Source: a candidate division SR1 bacterium (lineage in GTDB: Bacteria; Patescibacteriota; Gracilibacteria; Absconditabacterales; Absconditicoccaceae). Taken from it: 64,000 bases of DNA. The first letter of the stretch is position 1. Each line of letters begins with the position of its first letter. The notes beneath the pieces are model-generated. The model was given only the letters and a program-made list of their open reading frames with translations. It had not been told where the DNA came from and did no database searches. The stretch lies in NCBI GenBank assembly GCA_026397475.1, contig JAPLUT010000008.1, positions 1 to 64,000 on the forward strand, read 5' to 3'. Positions 10,403-21,502 of the stretch are shown piece by piece. Both the position numbers and the translations under genes were made by a program.

Positions 10403-11416
10403 TTATTTTTTTAGTGAAAGATTATATGCAGAAACTCTAAATTTATTTTCTTGTCCTATGTTGGTTTTTGGAATTTGTGAGAGGATGGTCATGCTTCCGT
10501 TTTCTGGTATCCAAAGATTATTTAGTTTATAAAAGGTTTGAAAGCTTCCTCCAAAAACAGAAAGCAATGCTCAGAGTTCAGTGAGATGATGAGAGAATAT
10601 TTGAGTATTTTTTGGCTTATCTTCTTTATAGTTTCTGAGCAAAAATTCCTTAGATCTTGCATTAGTTTGTACTTGCGACTCTCCTCATGTAGGCGAAGTG
10701 TAATAGTATATTTTTTCCTTTTGCTCTTGAGAAAGTTTGTCGTGAAATCATTCTGTTCCGCTTCGGAAGTTTCTAATAAAGTTTGGCGCAATATTGGATC
10801 CATGATCTCTTTCTCTGATTCTTTCATCTATTTTAATTGCCACTTCTTTCCCTTGGAATGATCAAACGATGAGGTCTTCAAGCTTCGTTTCATCTATAAG
10901 TTTTTCAAAGTCGATATCCAGTCATGCAATATTTTTGAGAAAATAATGTGCGGTAAGTTTTGTCCTGACATAGGGAGAGATGTAAATAACGTCGGGGAAT
11001 AATTCAGGATTATTTTTTATAAATTCTGCGTAGAGTTTAGAAATTTCTTCTCACTCTTTTTTTCATGCTTCAGAAAGTCAGGTTTCATAATCTATCCCTA
11101 CCTGTTTGAGAAAGTCATTTAATAGGCTTTCAGCTAATAATTTTTTCTTTGGAATATCTTGAGTAGACATAAATTCAATATAATCAGAATTTTTTTTCAC
11201 ACTTTCCTTGTATTCATTATAGGTACTTTCAAGATGTCTGATGAAAGTGATATGTTTGGTATCAGGAATCTTATCCAAGATAATCTGTCCCGGAAGTTGT
11301 TTAAATTTTTCCATATCTAAAATATCTAATAGGGGCTTTTGAAGTGCTCCCACATAGAATTTGATGTTCGGTCATGCGACGAATCATTCTTTAGGAAAAT
11401 TCGGGACAAGCTGCAT
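10403..11416 (-). CDS. Histidine phosphatase (phosphoglycerate mutase-like)
   Basis: A 337-aa member of the histidine phosphatase superfamily. The catalytic motif is TFIRHLESTYNEYKE (RHxES with the phosphate-accepting His). LSEAGKKEGEEI and YISPYVRTKLTA give the conserved second Arg, TGGESQVQ fits the GES region, and IFSHHLTELGALL has the second catalytic His. The protein is longer than simple PGMs, with an N-terminal region of about 60 residues. Only one frame (stop TAA at 10403-10405) keeps both halves together; it uses many TGA glycines. The substrate is unknown. Confidence 0.83.
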
Positions 11417-11555
11417 ATAAGATAGGACATTAATAAAATTATATAAAAGACTATACATATTCTAAGGATAAAGTCAATCTATCTTTTTGGCTAATACTCG
11501 CCTCATTTTATCGACTTATTGTCATTGTTACATTTTCTCTTGCAATTGAAAAGAA

Positions 11556-11572
11556 ATTGTATAAGATACAAT
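11556..11572. promoter_or_regulatory. Candidate NrtR operator 1 upstream of the NAD operon
   Basis: ATTGTATAAGATACAAT is a perfect palindrome with 7-bp arms and a 3-bp centre. It lies in the 340-base gap between the divergent phosphatase and pncA genes and resembles the 17-mers at 11704-11720 and 8574-8590. The rest of the gap (11417-11756) holds the structured repeat at 11610-11697 and a likely -10 element TATAGT. Confidence 0.6.
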
Positions 11573-11609
11573 TACTAAAGAAAAACACAAATAAAATATT
11601 TACTATTTT

Positions 11610-11697
11610 TTTACCATATAGGAACCTCAAAATATTCCTATAGATAAAAACGACGTTAAAGTTCCTTGTTAGAACTTTCGGCGTCTTATTTTACCCT
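11610..11697. repeat. Two-stem palindromic element, intergenic copy
   Basis: The element starts TTTTTACCATA and folds into stem 1 ATAGGAA/TTCCTAT, a linker ATAGATAAAAAC, and stem 2 GACG..AAAGTTC/GAACTTT..CGTC. The copy at 18856-18941 has the same linker and both stems. Three paired positions differ in a compensatory way (A-T to G-C in each stem, and G-C to C-G in stem 2). The conserved fold is visible directly; its role is unknown. Confidence 0.75.
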
Positions 11698-11703
11698 CTA
11701 CTT

Positions 11704-11720
11704 ATTGTATATAGTACACT
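11704..11720. promoter_or_regulatory. Candidate NrtR operator 2 overlapping the pncA promoter
   Basis: ATTGTATATAGTACACT keeps the ATTGTAT left arm of operator 1 and a TAC-A-T right arm. It contains TATAGT, a plausible -10 element, 42 bases before the pncA ATG. A repressor bound here would block transcription of the operon. Confidence 0.5.
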
Positions 11721-11756
11721 TACAAATCTTATTTTATTATTTTACCCAACACAACC

Positions 11757-12515
11757 ATGAACAAGTTTTCCATAAAAAACAGTGCATTCATAAGCATAGA
11801 CAATACAAGAACGTTTGAAGACAAGAGCCTTAACGAACTCTACGTTCCTGAGTGAGAACAAGCTGCAATTATTAGCAAAAAAGTTGCTGATATCTGCAGA
11901 TCCGCTGGCATGCTTACCGTCAACGTCTTTGACAAACACACGAGAGGACATATTTCCTTCGCTTCGAGTTATACGAATAAAAAACCCTACGATTCTATCA
12001 CTTACGAAGAAGTGAGATATTGGACACAAGAGCGCAATGGACTTTCTGCTCAAGCAAAATTCACCGTTAAACAACTCCAAGAGTATTTACTAAATTCACC
12101 TGATCAAAAAAATAAAGTACGACCTGACCATGCAAAAGGATGGACGGAAAGTTCCGACCTTATGCCTCCCTTATTGCCCAACGATTTCATCATTCATCTT
12201 CCCAAGTGAGACAAGGTAAATGAACATCCTTACGGGGGATTTATAGGAACGGTATTGGATAGAGAACTCAAGAAAAGAAGCATTGATACGATATTTATCT
12301 GATGAGTAGCTACGGATTATTGTTCATGAGAAACAGGAGTACAGTGATTAGATCTCAATTATAATGTATATATGATTACGGACGCCATTAGAGGAATTAA
12401 ACAAGAAACAGTAGATGAAATGATGGATCTCCTTCTGTCAAAAAATGTTAATTTTATAGATAGCGAATGATTTAAAAAACTCATCAAATCTCCCAACAGT
12501 GTTTTAGCTTCCTAA
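11757..12515 (+). CDS. pncA: Nicotinamidase
   Basis: A 252-aa isochorismatase-fold protein, first gene of the NAD operon. It converts nicotinamide to nicotinate. The catalytic Asp is in FISIDNTRTFE near the N-terminus, and the Cys is in IGGVATDYCSGETGVQLG, which has the cis-peptide VAT and the DYC signature of PncA. A metal-site region may lie in RPDHAKGWTESSD. It is somewhat longer than E. coli PncA, with extra residues in the middle. TGA encodes Gly in the catalytic segment (IGGVATDYCSGE). pncB follows after 33 bases. Confidence 0.88.
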
Positions 12516-12548
12516 TATTCCAATCTTTTATTTTTTAATCTCTTAATT

Positions 12549-14030
12549 ATGTCTTTCAATCAAGCTTCATATAAAAGTCATCTTCAAGAATTTCCAGAAA
12601 TTACTTTTGAAGAGTACCAACAAATTACTGATCTTCAGATCAGAAGAGATATCGCAAAGAAAAACAAAATTATCCAAACAGATGCTTATAACAGAACAAT
12701 GAATTTTCTTAAGTGAAAAAAATCCAAAGAACGGGAAACCTATACGCTTTCATTTAGAAGGTCACCAAACAAAAAATACGTGGTTGTCGATGGAATAAGA
12801 AGCGCACTCAAAGATATTTTAGGAATCAAAATCTCACAAAGGGAACTCGATTTTGCAAAAGCATTTTACGCAGATCAAAAATCAAAAGGAGGAAACTGAT
12901 ATTTCGATGAACAGATGTGGCAAGACGTAGTAAACAATTGATGATTGGTCCCTCTCACAATCTCTGCGTTAGACGATGGTACGATTATAAAACCCAAAGA
13001 ACCAGTAATGGTTGTTTCTTGACCGGGTGAATTATGAGCAGTCTATGAGCCATTATTTCTTAGAACGTTTTTCAAAAGCATTGTGGCCACAGACGCACGT
13101 TACTTAGATGAAATTATTTGAGAAGGCAGAGTAGCTGAATTTGGGAAAAGAGCGGCACCCAATGAAGACTTTCATTTAGACGCTGTAGAATGAAATATCG
13201 TCGGAGGCGGACTCAAGATTACTTCAAACGATATCGCTGCGTTAGTATACCCACAAGTTCTTTCATGAGGGACAACGGCACATAGATATCTTGCATGTTA
13301 TCCTAGTGAAGACGAAGCATTTTATAACGCTATCGAAAAAGTAGATAAGATTGCTTTGCTTGTAGACCTTGTAGATTCTTACCAATGAATAGACAAGGTT
13401 GTCGCCCTCAAAAAGAAGTATAGAGATTCATGAAAAGTCATTGCCATGAGATTGGATAGTTGAAATCTTGCTGATCAAGCGGTATATGCGCTTAGGAAAT
13501 TACAAGAACACAATATGCTTGATCCTAAAATTGATAAGATAGTAGTGGCAGATATCTCTACGATAGACGACGTAAGGCGTGTAGAAGAAGCAGTAACTGA
13601 GGCGGGATTCAATCCAAAAGACTTCATTCAGTATGGGCTTGGATGATTATTAGTCGCTAGAAATAAAACAAGAGACGCACTTTCAGCAGGATATAAACTA
13701 ACAGAAACAGAAAATGGACCGACAGGAAAACTTTCTAATGACATAGATAAAAAGCCAACTCCCGGTACGCCAAATATAGAAATCAGGCATGACGGATATA
13801 GGGTTATTGTACAAGAAAGTGAATCAGTTGATTGAAAAAGATTATTAAAAAAAGTATGTGAAAATTGAGTATTAACATATGACGATAACGATATCCAGGC
13901 AGTAACTGATGCAAGAAATAATCTCTTAGAGACATTACAACGAATCGAATATCCTACCATGGATAGCTTTACAACTATGAGATATCGTGTCGAGTTTGAA
14001 AAAAGGGTAACAGGAAAAGATTCTATTTAA
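12549..14030 (+). CDS. pncB: Nicotinate phosphoribosyltransferase
   Basis: A 493-aa type II phosphoribosyltransferase that makes nicotinate mononucleotide from nicotinate and PRPP. Features seen are the N-terminal TDAYNRTMNFL, the TTAHRYLACYP segment, LLVDLVDSYQGIDKVVALKK with VIAMRLDSGNLADQAVYALR, and the phosphate-binding FIQYGLGGLLVARNKTRDAL. TGA is Gly in many places, including VVSGPGELGAVYEP and the GLGG loop. It is the second gene of the NAD operon and its product feeds the adenylyltransferase at 16713. Confidence 0.92.
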
Positions 14031-14080
14031 ACAAGAAGAAACCCCAGAGAAAAAAGTTTTATACTTTATTGCACATTATA

Positions 14081-15721
14081 ATGAAGATAGGAATAGCACA
14101 GATAAATACAAAAGTTGGGGACATTGCCTACAACCAAAGAAAGATTGAAGGAGTAATCCAAAAACTTGGCAAAGATGCTGATGTTATTGTTTTTCCAGAA
14201 ATGAGTCTTTCTGGATATCCCCTCAATGATCTGATTGACGACAAATCTTTCGTCATTGAGCAAAAGGAAGTGTTGTACAAAATTAGAGATCTTGTTTCTC
14301 AGACTAATGGAAATTTAAAGATCATTCTCTGATGTATCGATTATAGTGAATCTGAAAAACTTCCTTCCGGTGAGATGAAAAAGTACAATGCTGCTGCCGT
14401 GATTGGCAAAGATATTCAGATCTATCACAAAAGATTGTTGCCAAATTACGACGTATTTTTTGAGCAGAGATATTTTTCTCCTGGTAAAGATTGACTCACC
14501 TTCAATATCGCAAAGGATTTGACATGAGCATTGACTATATGTGAAGATATTCGAGATGATACTTATGAAGTAAAGCCTATTCAATCATATAAAGACAAAG
14601 ACGTTGATGTGATTTTCAATATTTCAAGCTCTCCGTATACGACAAAAAAATTACAAAAAAGAATGTCAATCCTTTCAAAACACGCAAGAGATTTGCAAGC
14701 GCACATGGTCTATGTCAACCAAGTAGGAGGACAAGATGAATTAGTCTTTGATGGCGGAAGTATGGTCATGAATGCAGATTGATCTTTGGTACATCTCAGC
14801 AAAAGATTTGAAGAAGAGATAATAATTGTAGATACGAATAAAAAATCCGATGGTGAACATGCTGGTTATGATGTGAGTTTTGAAAATCAATGTCCTCAGT
14901 GATCTATGCTGGATGCGATGAAGCTTTGACTTAAGGATTATTTAGCCAAGACATGAATCCAAGATGTCGTGATAGGGGTTTCATGAGGAATAGATTCTGC
15001 ATTAAGTCTTTATATTTTATCTCAAGTTTTAAGTCCAGAACGCATTCATGCAATCTATATGCCTACTAAATTCAATAGTGATGAGTCATATTCCCTTTCT
15101 CAAGAAATTGCAGACAATGTAGGTGTAAAACTACAAGTCTGAGAAATAAATGATCTTCTCAGAGGATTCGAAAAATTTGGAGAAGAAAAATTATGAAAAA
15201 AACCTGAAGGCATCACGCACGAAAACATCCAAGCAAGAATCAGAGGAATGATACTTATGAATATCGCCAATGATACTCACGGCATGGTAATTAATAATTC
15301 AAATAAGACTGAGCTCGCGATGGGATATGGAACTTTGTACGGTGACTTAATCGGCGGACTTTCTTTGATCGGGGATCTTAACAAAAGAGAAGTGTATGAT
15401 TTAGCAAAACATATTAATGCTCACAATCACAAAGAGATAATTCCAAACAAAATAATCACCAGAAAGGCTTCAGCAGAACTTGCTCCAGGACAGGTAGATC
15501 CTTTTGACTACACAAGAGTTCCTGATGCGATAGAAGAATTACAATTCGGCGCATCTATACAGGAGACAGCAAAAAAATATTCACTCGATATCGAAGAAGT
15601 TGCTGCACTAAGAAAAAGAATCAAACTCAATGAATTTAAAATCAGACAAGCTCCACCCGTCATCAAGCTCAAAGAAAGATCAGTTTGAATAGGGAGGTTG
15701 TATCCTGTTGTAGAAAGTTAA
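14081..15721 (+). CDS. nadE: NAD synthetase, glutamine-hydrolysing
   Basis: A 546-aa two-domain enzyme that amidates nicotinate adenine dinucleotide to NAD. The N-terminal half is a nitrilase-fold glutaminase with Glu in FPEMSLSGYP, Lys in YHKRLLPNYDVF and Cys154 in TICEDIRDD. The C-terminal half is the synthetase with the ATP pyrophosphatase loop VSGGIDSA (Ser301-Ser306, Gly302 from TGA), NKTELAMGYGTLYGD and a PPVIKLKERS tail. Length is normal for the fused form. An in-frame ATT 12 bases upstream gives a less likely start. Confidence 0.94.
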
Positions 15722-15753
15722 TTAACAAAACGATAAATGATTGACAAATGTTC

Positions 15754-15771
15754 CCCCGCAGTACTGCGGGG
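15754..15771. repeat. Short GC-rich palindrome
   Basis: CCCCGCAGTACTGCGGGG is a perfect palindrome in an otherwise AT-rich gap between nadE and nadK (15722-15870). Related palindromes occur at 28802-28819 and 36183-36201. It could stall or terminate transcription within the operon or be a mobile REP-like unit. No tract of T follows it. Confidence 0.6.
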
Positions 15772-15870
15772 CCGTGACAAAAATTAGCCTGCAAAACAGC
15801 AACCTTTCATCAAATTTTCGTCCATCCTTCGTCATCCATTTCAATGGATATTTAGTTTTTAAAAGTTCCC

Positions 15871-16692
15871 ATGAAAAATAACGAAATTATTTACTATCCT
15901 ATCATTGATGACAACAATTTCATTCGTCCCAAAATTAGACAACGAACAGAAAATGTTAAGGTAGCTTTAGGTAAATCATTGATGAACATCTCACTTGATA
16001 TCAATAAAGCAAACGCTTTTCTTGTCGCGGGGTGAGATGGGTTTATGCTGGACACGATGAAGAAATATTATGATTTCAAAAAGTCTCCTGAGGAAAATAA
16101 ATTATTTCTTGGCGTAAACTGTGGAACTCTCGGATTCCTTTTAAATGATGTTAATCAATGGGGAGAATTACCAAAAACAACAGAAGAAATCGATATCATC
16201 AAGTGATATATTATGAAAGTAGAAATTCTAAAAAAGGATAATCAAAAGGAAATAAAATATGCAATTAATGATGTAGTGGTGGGAGGAAATGTTCTAGATT
16301 ATTTCAAATTCTTTGTCAATTGACCTACTACAAAAGAAGAATTTTACGGGACAGGGGTGATGGTTTCTAGTGCATTAGGGAGTACCGCTTATTGGCTCAA
16401 TAACTGAGGTCCTATGATGTCATCAGGAAGTGATGTCCGATGAATAAGTGGAATAGCCGCATTACCATTTCGTCCCAAAGGGATCAGACCAGAAGAAATA
16501 ACTATCAAAATAAAATGAAGAAGTCCAGCAATGGTGGGCGTTGATGGCTATCAATGAAGAGTAGACGACATCGAAGAACTTACGATTAGCCCAACAGCAC
16601 ATTACACGAGCATAGCTTTTCTTAAAGACGAACATTTCAATACCAAAAGAATGCTTCTTTCACAAAAGAAAGTACTCTGAGAACACATTTAG
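15871..16692 (+). CDS. nadK: NAD kinase
   Basis: A 273-aa ATP-NAD kinase that makes NADP. The diagnostic loop GGDGFML (family GGDGT) is encoded with a TGA. GVNCGTLGFLLND corresponds to the second conserved block, ALGSTAYWLNNGGPMM to the NAD-binding TAY block, and VGVDGY to the C-terminal sheet. Length fits the family. It is fourth in the NAD operon, 149 bases after nadE and 20 bases before the next gene. Confidence 0.92.
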
Positions 16693-16712
16693 CCATTTAC
16701 AAAATTTGAACC

Positions 16713-17633
16713 ATGGAAAACAAAACATGACTCTTCATAACTCGCGCACAGCCAGGATTACACTTCGGACAACTAGATGGGATCCAACAAGCTATCGACC
16801 AATGAATCAATAAATTGCTCATCTGAGTTGGGTCTGCAAACAAGGAGTTTACAAGTGAAAATCCATTCACTTACAGCGAGAGGAAACAGATGATAGAGCT
16901 TAGCGCAAAAGACCTTTTACAAAATATTGAAGTAGAGGTTTTTCCTATACCTGATTTATGAGATAATGAAATGTGGAGAAACTATATTTTACAAAACATC
17001 CCTTCATTCAAATATATTGTAACCGGAAATGCACGGGTCCAAGAGGTGTTCAAAGACTCAGACAAAACTATTGTTCCGATTGAGATAAGAACTTTCATCA
17101 AGTGATCAACGATCAGATGATGGCTAGTAAACAATGATATTGATGAAGTTAAAAAGGTAGTATCTCCCAAGACAGTAGAATATTTACAACACATACATGC
17201 TCCTGAGAGATTGAGAGAAATATTTAATAAAGAAAGAAAAACCCCAAGTTTGGTCGTAGATGTTGTTTTGATTGATGAGGAATGAAAATTGATTTTAATC
17301 CAGAGAAATAATTTTCCAGAAGGCATAGCCTTGCCAGGCGGATTTAATGATTATGGAGAAACTTCAAGAATAGCAGGAAAAAGAGAAGTTAAAGAGGAAA
17401 CAGGATTGGTCATAGAGATAGAAAAGGATTTAGGTACATGGGATGATCCCAAGAGAGATCCTCGTGCACACAACGTTAGTCGTGCATTCAAAGGCAAGAT
17501 TATTGGAGGGAAATTAAGGTCATTTGGTGATGAGGAAATCAAAAGGATAGTAAGGGTAGATCCTAAAGATTTAAATCAGATTATTTTCGCTTTTCCTGAT
17601 CATAAAGAGATGATTTTGGCCGCTTTGGTATAA
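16713..17633 (+). CDS. Nicotinamide/nicotinate-nucleotide adenylyltransferase with Nudix domain
   Basis: A 306-aa fusion. Residues 1 to about 165 are a nucleotidyltransferase of the NadM type, with LFITRAQPGLHFGQLDGIQQ (the ATP site normally HxGH reads HFGQ here), ANKEFTS and the C-terminal TFIKGSTIRGWL block with the ISTxxR-like segment. Residues about 175-306 are a Nudix hydrolase with the intact box GGFNDYGETS..REVKEETGL. The arrangement matches known NMN adenylyltransferase-Nudix proteins. It supplies the dinucleotide step between PncB and NadE; the Nudix part may clear ADP-ribose. It ends the operon, followed at once by a terminator. Confidence 0.88.
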
Positions 17634-17636
17634 ATA

Positions 17637-17671
17637 AAAAAATCGGTCTAGAAAGGACCGATTTTTTTTTT
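17637..17671 (+). terminator. Rho-independent terminator of the NAD operon
   Basis: AAAATCGGTC, loop TAGAAA, GGACCGATTTTTTTTTT. It starts four bases after the stop codon of the last NAD gene and touches the end of the convergent O-antigen ligase-like gene. Confidence 0.9.
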
Positions 17672-17672
17672 C

Positions 17673-19142
17673 TTAGCGTATTTCTTCTTTATGTATTGAT
17701 TGTTTATGGGAGAGAGATTCTTTCACATACAGTCCATATGCGATAGCAAAAAGCGCCATGAACGGATAGACAATCATCCTATCGACAAAACTCTGGAGAA
17801 CAAGTCATTCGATACTGAGTCCCAATATTCCGACACCAAATGCGAATACAATCGCGCCATACATTTTTTTCTTTTTAGTGATTTTATTGTCCGTATTCTT
17901 TTCTTCTTCATATGCCTTATATGCTATTTGATGGAGGTATCCATAAAGGAACAATCGTCCTATAAATCATAAGAAGCCATATTCCAATCGTATCTGTAAG
18001 TACTGATTTTCTGGATTGTACGCTTTTATTCATTCAATCTGATGAGAAGCGGGTCATGCCGTTCATGCGCCTTGTCCCCAGAGAGGTCTTTCTCAGATTT
18101 TTTGTAAGGCCTCTACGACAAGCCTAAAATGTCCTGTATTTGAAAACTCTCTCGTGATGATTTGCTTCTGTCCAAAATAAGTCACCCCACCAAAAACCAC
18201 CAGCAGAGGAATAAATCATCGCAGGGCCATCTTCCAATATTTTCTTGGGAACTGTAAGAGCACAAGGATGATGGTTTGAATAATCCACACCCCCCAAGCA
18301 GCTCTAGAAAACGTAGACATGATAGCAACTCCATATAAACTTCCTCGAAGTATCTTATCTTTTAACGATCTATTTTTAAAACATAGCATAAAAAATAATG
18401 GCCAAAACGCAATCAGGAAGAATCATCGACTGATAGGTCTTTCAAAGAGAAATTGGTTACGTGCATATCCACTATCGAACTGGGTGTAATATGCAGCCGG
18501 AGGAGCAATACCTACATCTCATTCATAGTTGTATTGGTTATATCAAGCAAATTTTAATGCATTGGGTATCAACCAAAGTATTCCTCGCCAGATCAAACTT
18601 CATACCAATAGGGTTTTCATAAGTCTACTATATCGTTTGACTAAGTTAATCTCTCTTGCCCCAAAAAACAGAATCGTGACGGTAAAAAATACAATAAAAA
18701 TCAGGAAGCCTATCATACTATATCTGATCGACATGATCCATGTTTCTATTCACGTATGGTTAATAAATACAGAGACTAAGAAGCTCACAACAATGGTAGC
18801 CAAAAATACTCGTACAAAGTTTTTGAGTGGAAATTTTTCGAAAAATTCTTTTAGATTTTTACCATATGGGAAATTTAAATTATTCCCATAGATAGAAATC
18901 GGCGTTAAACTTCATTCGGAAGTTTGAGCGCCTATTCTATTTTTCCAAAAATATCGTCCCAAGAATCCAATGAGTCAGATTATTATAATCTCTTTTCGCA
19001 TCCAGAAAACTTTCCAAAAAGCTCAAGTAAGTCCTAGTCTGTAGGTAACCAATGTTTGGAAAAAGAACTGAAGCAAAAGTCCGATAAAAAATATTTTTGC
19101 TACAAGGGTAAGTGTTTTGATAAGTTTATTTGATGCTTCCAT
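17673..19142 (-). CDS. O-antigen ligase/polymerase-like membrane protein
   Basis: A 489-aa polytopic membrane protein with about ten hydrophobic segments. The periplasmic loop and C-terminal half fit the Wzy_C/O-antigen ligase family: STFSRAAWGVW, then a long loop with REFSNTGHFRLVVEALQKIG and GQGAGTAGPASHQ and YNPENQYLQIRLEYGFLG. It probably joins or polymerises surface glycans at the membrane. Residues about 68-96 come from a palindromic repeat read in frame (18856-18941). The ATG overlaps no other gene; mraY ends 26 bases upstream on the same strand. Stop is TAA. Confidence 0.8.
18856..18941. repeat. Two-stem palindromic element inside the O-antigen ligase-like gene
   Basis: This is the second copy of the element at 11610-11697: TTTTTACCATA, stem 1 ATGGGAA/TTCCCAT, linker ATAGATAGAAAT, stem 2 GGCG..AAACTTC/GAAGTTT..CGCC. 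On the minus strand it is translated in frame as GAQTSEGSLTPISIYGNNL and NFPYGKN in a hydrophilic loop of a membrane protein. Both flanks match the host family in character, so the element looks inserted without breaking the frame. Confidence 0.7.
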
Positions 19143-19168
19143 GTTCAAAAAGAGAGTGCGATAAAGTT

Positions 19169-20233
19169 TTATATAAACGTTTTATTAAATTGATAGAAGA
19201 GGAGTATAATGGTAATAGCCGCAAGAATTCACTGGATAAACCAAGCTTTCATAACAATAGTTGTCTCGTTAAATCCCTTTTTTTCAAAAAGATGATGAAG
19301 CGGCGCAACCAAAAAAAGTTTTTTTTTGAAATATTTTTTCCAAAATATTTGTAAAAAGCTAGATCCTAAGTCTATGATAAAGAGTCAGAAGAGAAGAATG
19401 AAGGGTATAAATATACCCGTTCTCATATTCAAAAAATACAAAAGTGAGGCGATAAGTCATCATAAGGCAAATGCTCAACTGTCGCCCATAAAGATCTTTG
19501 CGGGATGGATGTTATAAAACATAAATGCTACTACGATAGCAATCATGATAACGATGACGGTAGTTGCAATATAGGTTTGATTAAAGAACAAGATAACAGC
19601 AAGAACAAAAAGGATAACGGTCATTAGCCCTCAGGCTAATCCATCAAGTCCATCTGTGATATTGATGGCATTGACGATAGCTATTGTAGTAAAAAAAGTA
19701 AGTATCGGATACAGTAATCATAATGATATTTTTCATGCAATAGGCCATAAATTGATATAGTCTATGCCCAATCTGCTATAAAATCGTCGGCTAATAAACG
19801 CAGAGAAAATAACCATGCCAATAAGTTTTGCTTTCGCACTAAGTCATTTTACTGCACCATGTCATTTGATATTTAAAAAGTCATCGAGAAGTCAGAGAAG
19901 TCACATACTGAAGAAACCAAAGAGGAGAACGTAAGTTTCTTGTCTATTAAATAATGTATTTTTTATAAATCCCTGATCTTTTAAAATATAAGAGAGCCCT
20001 ATCATCAGCGCCATCACTATCAAAAAAACACCTCCTCACATGGTTGGCGTTCATTGTTTATGCTCATGAAGTTTAGAGAATATCGTTGATTTTTCTCAGG
20101 TAACTGCTGCTTCGCGAATGGTCTTTCAGAGTTTGTATTTTCTGAGTACATTTATGTATATAGGAAAGATAATCCAAGAAATGAAAAATGCAATCAAACC
20201 AAACATGATGATGTTATTCAATTTTACTAACAT
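19169..20233 (-). CDS. mraY: Phospho-N-acetylmuramoyl-pentapeptide transferase
   Basis: A 354-aa integral membrane enzyme that makes lipid I for peptidoglycan. It has about ten membrane segments and the catalytic motifs GLLGLLDDFLNIKGHGAVKG (two Asp), AINITDGLDGLAGGL, FMGDSGAFALGG (third Asp) and the PLHHLFEKKGLNE cytoplasmic loop. TPTMGGGVFL follows a TGA glycine near residue 60. Length is normal. It shows that the cell builds its own wall, with murB nearby at 22139. Confidence 0.93.
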
Positions 20234-20404
20234 AATATCTCTAACACAACATAAAAGAATTCGCGTAGGGACAAAAGTGTAGTCAAATTTGTAGTGTATT
20301 TCAAGTATAAATACGAAAAAGCTATTGTCAACTATATTTTTGACATATCAAATATGCTAATTAGGTATTGCAATATAGTAATATATCTTTATACTAAAAA
20401 AGAG
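20234..20404 (+). promoter_or_regulatory. Divergent promoter region between mraY and dprA
   Basis: The 171-base gap is strongly AT-rich. TTGCAA and TATACT with a 16-base spacer end about ten bases before the chosen dprA ATG. If used, the dprA mRNA would have almost no leader. A TTGACA hexamer occurs a little earlier without a clear -10 partner. The upstream ORF extension of dprA to 20294 overlaps this region and is not favoured. Confidence 0.35.
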
Positions 20405-21418
20405 ATGTTTTATCCAAAACAATCAATCATGCAGCCCCAAGCATTGCTTTATTCTTTGGATCCCAAAAGCACATTTACACAAATGTCAGATCAAGAAAAT
20501 CTATTATATGATACCAACAAATACAAAAAGCTTGATGATTGGGTATCGGAAAATAATATCAAAGCAATGATGTTCTCAGAGGAGGAGTTTCATTACAAAT
20601 TTTTTGCTATCAGACCAAAAGTAAAAATAATATATTATTGTGGAGATATTTCTCTGCTCAATAATAAAATTCTCGGGATTGTCGGTCCAAGAAGCATGTC
20701 TGATTATGCAAAAAGAGTTTTAGAGTCCTTATTTGCTGAAGCAAATGGACATGATCTAGTTACCATTTCAGGAATGGCTGAGGGAGTAGATCAGCTTTGT
20801 CATAAGCTTTCTCATGACTACAAGATTCCCACGATAGCCGTCTTGTGATGATGACTTGGTCGGTATTTTAGGAGACAAGAACGCGCAATAATTGAGCAAA
20901 TTGTTGCTAATGGCGGACTCGTCATCTCCGAATATAAGCTCTGAGAAAAACCTACAAAGTATACATTTCCCCAAAGAAATCGTTTGATTGCTTGATTGTC
21001 TGATGTCTTGTTTCTCCCAGAAGCAGGAGAAAAATCATGAAGCCTAGTTACAGTAAGTTGTGCTATAGAGATGCAAAAGCCCGTCTATGCGACACCGAGT
21101 TCCATCTTTTCCCCCACAAGCGCAGGTATTTTACAGCTGATAGAAAACGGCTACGTAAAACCAATTTTCAATCTCCCAAAATTTCTCTCTAACTATTTCC
21201 CTTCCAAAAATAATTTTTCTAGACCATCTTCTATGGTTCTCCTGACGGACAAAGAGCAATTACTTTTGGCTGCTCTTTCCTGCTCCGAATCAACGGGAAT
21301 ACAATCAATTCTTATGGGTATAGGTGGTGAGATTCAAGAACTTGTAGAACTTCTTAGTATGTTAGAAATCAAAGGATTGATTTTACAAGATTGTCCAGGA
21401 AAATATATGTTGGCATAA
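20405..21418 (+). CDS. dprA: DNA processing protein DprA
   Basis: A 337-aa protein of the DprA/Smf family, which loads RecA on incoming single-stranded DNA during transformation. The Rossmann-like core is clear: LGIVGPRSMSDYAK, TISGMAEGVDQLCHK, PTIAVLGGGLGRYF, GGLVISEY, FPQRNRLIAGLSDVLFLPEA and SGSLVTVSCAIEMQKPVYA. A C-terminal winged-helix region of about 70 residues follows. TGA codes several Gly of the nucleotide-fold loops. The start at 20405 was chosen over 20294 because family similarity begins after it. The pilin gene next door fits a DNA-uptake role. Confidence 0.9.
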
Positions 21419-21502
21419 CAGCAACTTCATATTGAAATTTATAAGATATTGCGTATCTATACAGTATACAACAATGCATTTTTTATTGTTTTTTGTTATC
21501 TG

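Noticed and set aside
20294-20404. Longer N-terminus for DprA
   Set aside because: The added residues are AT-driven hydrophobic sequence overlapping likely promoter elements and do not resemble DprA.
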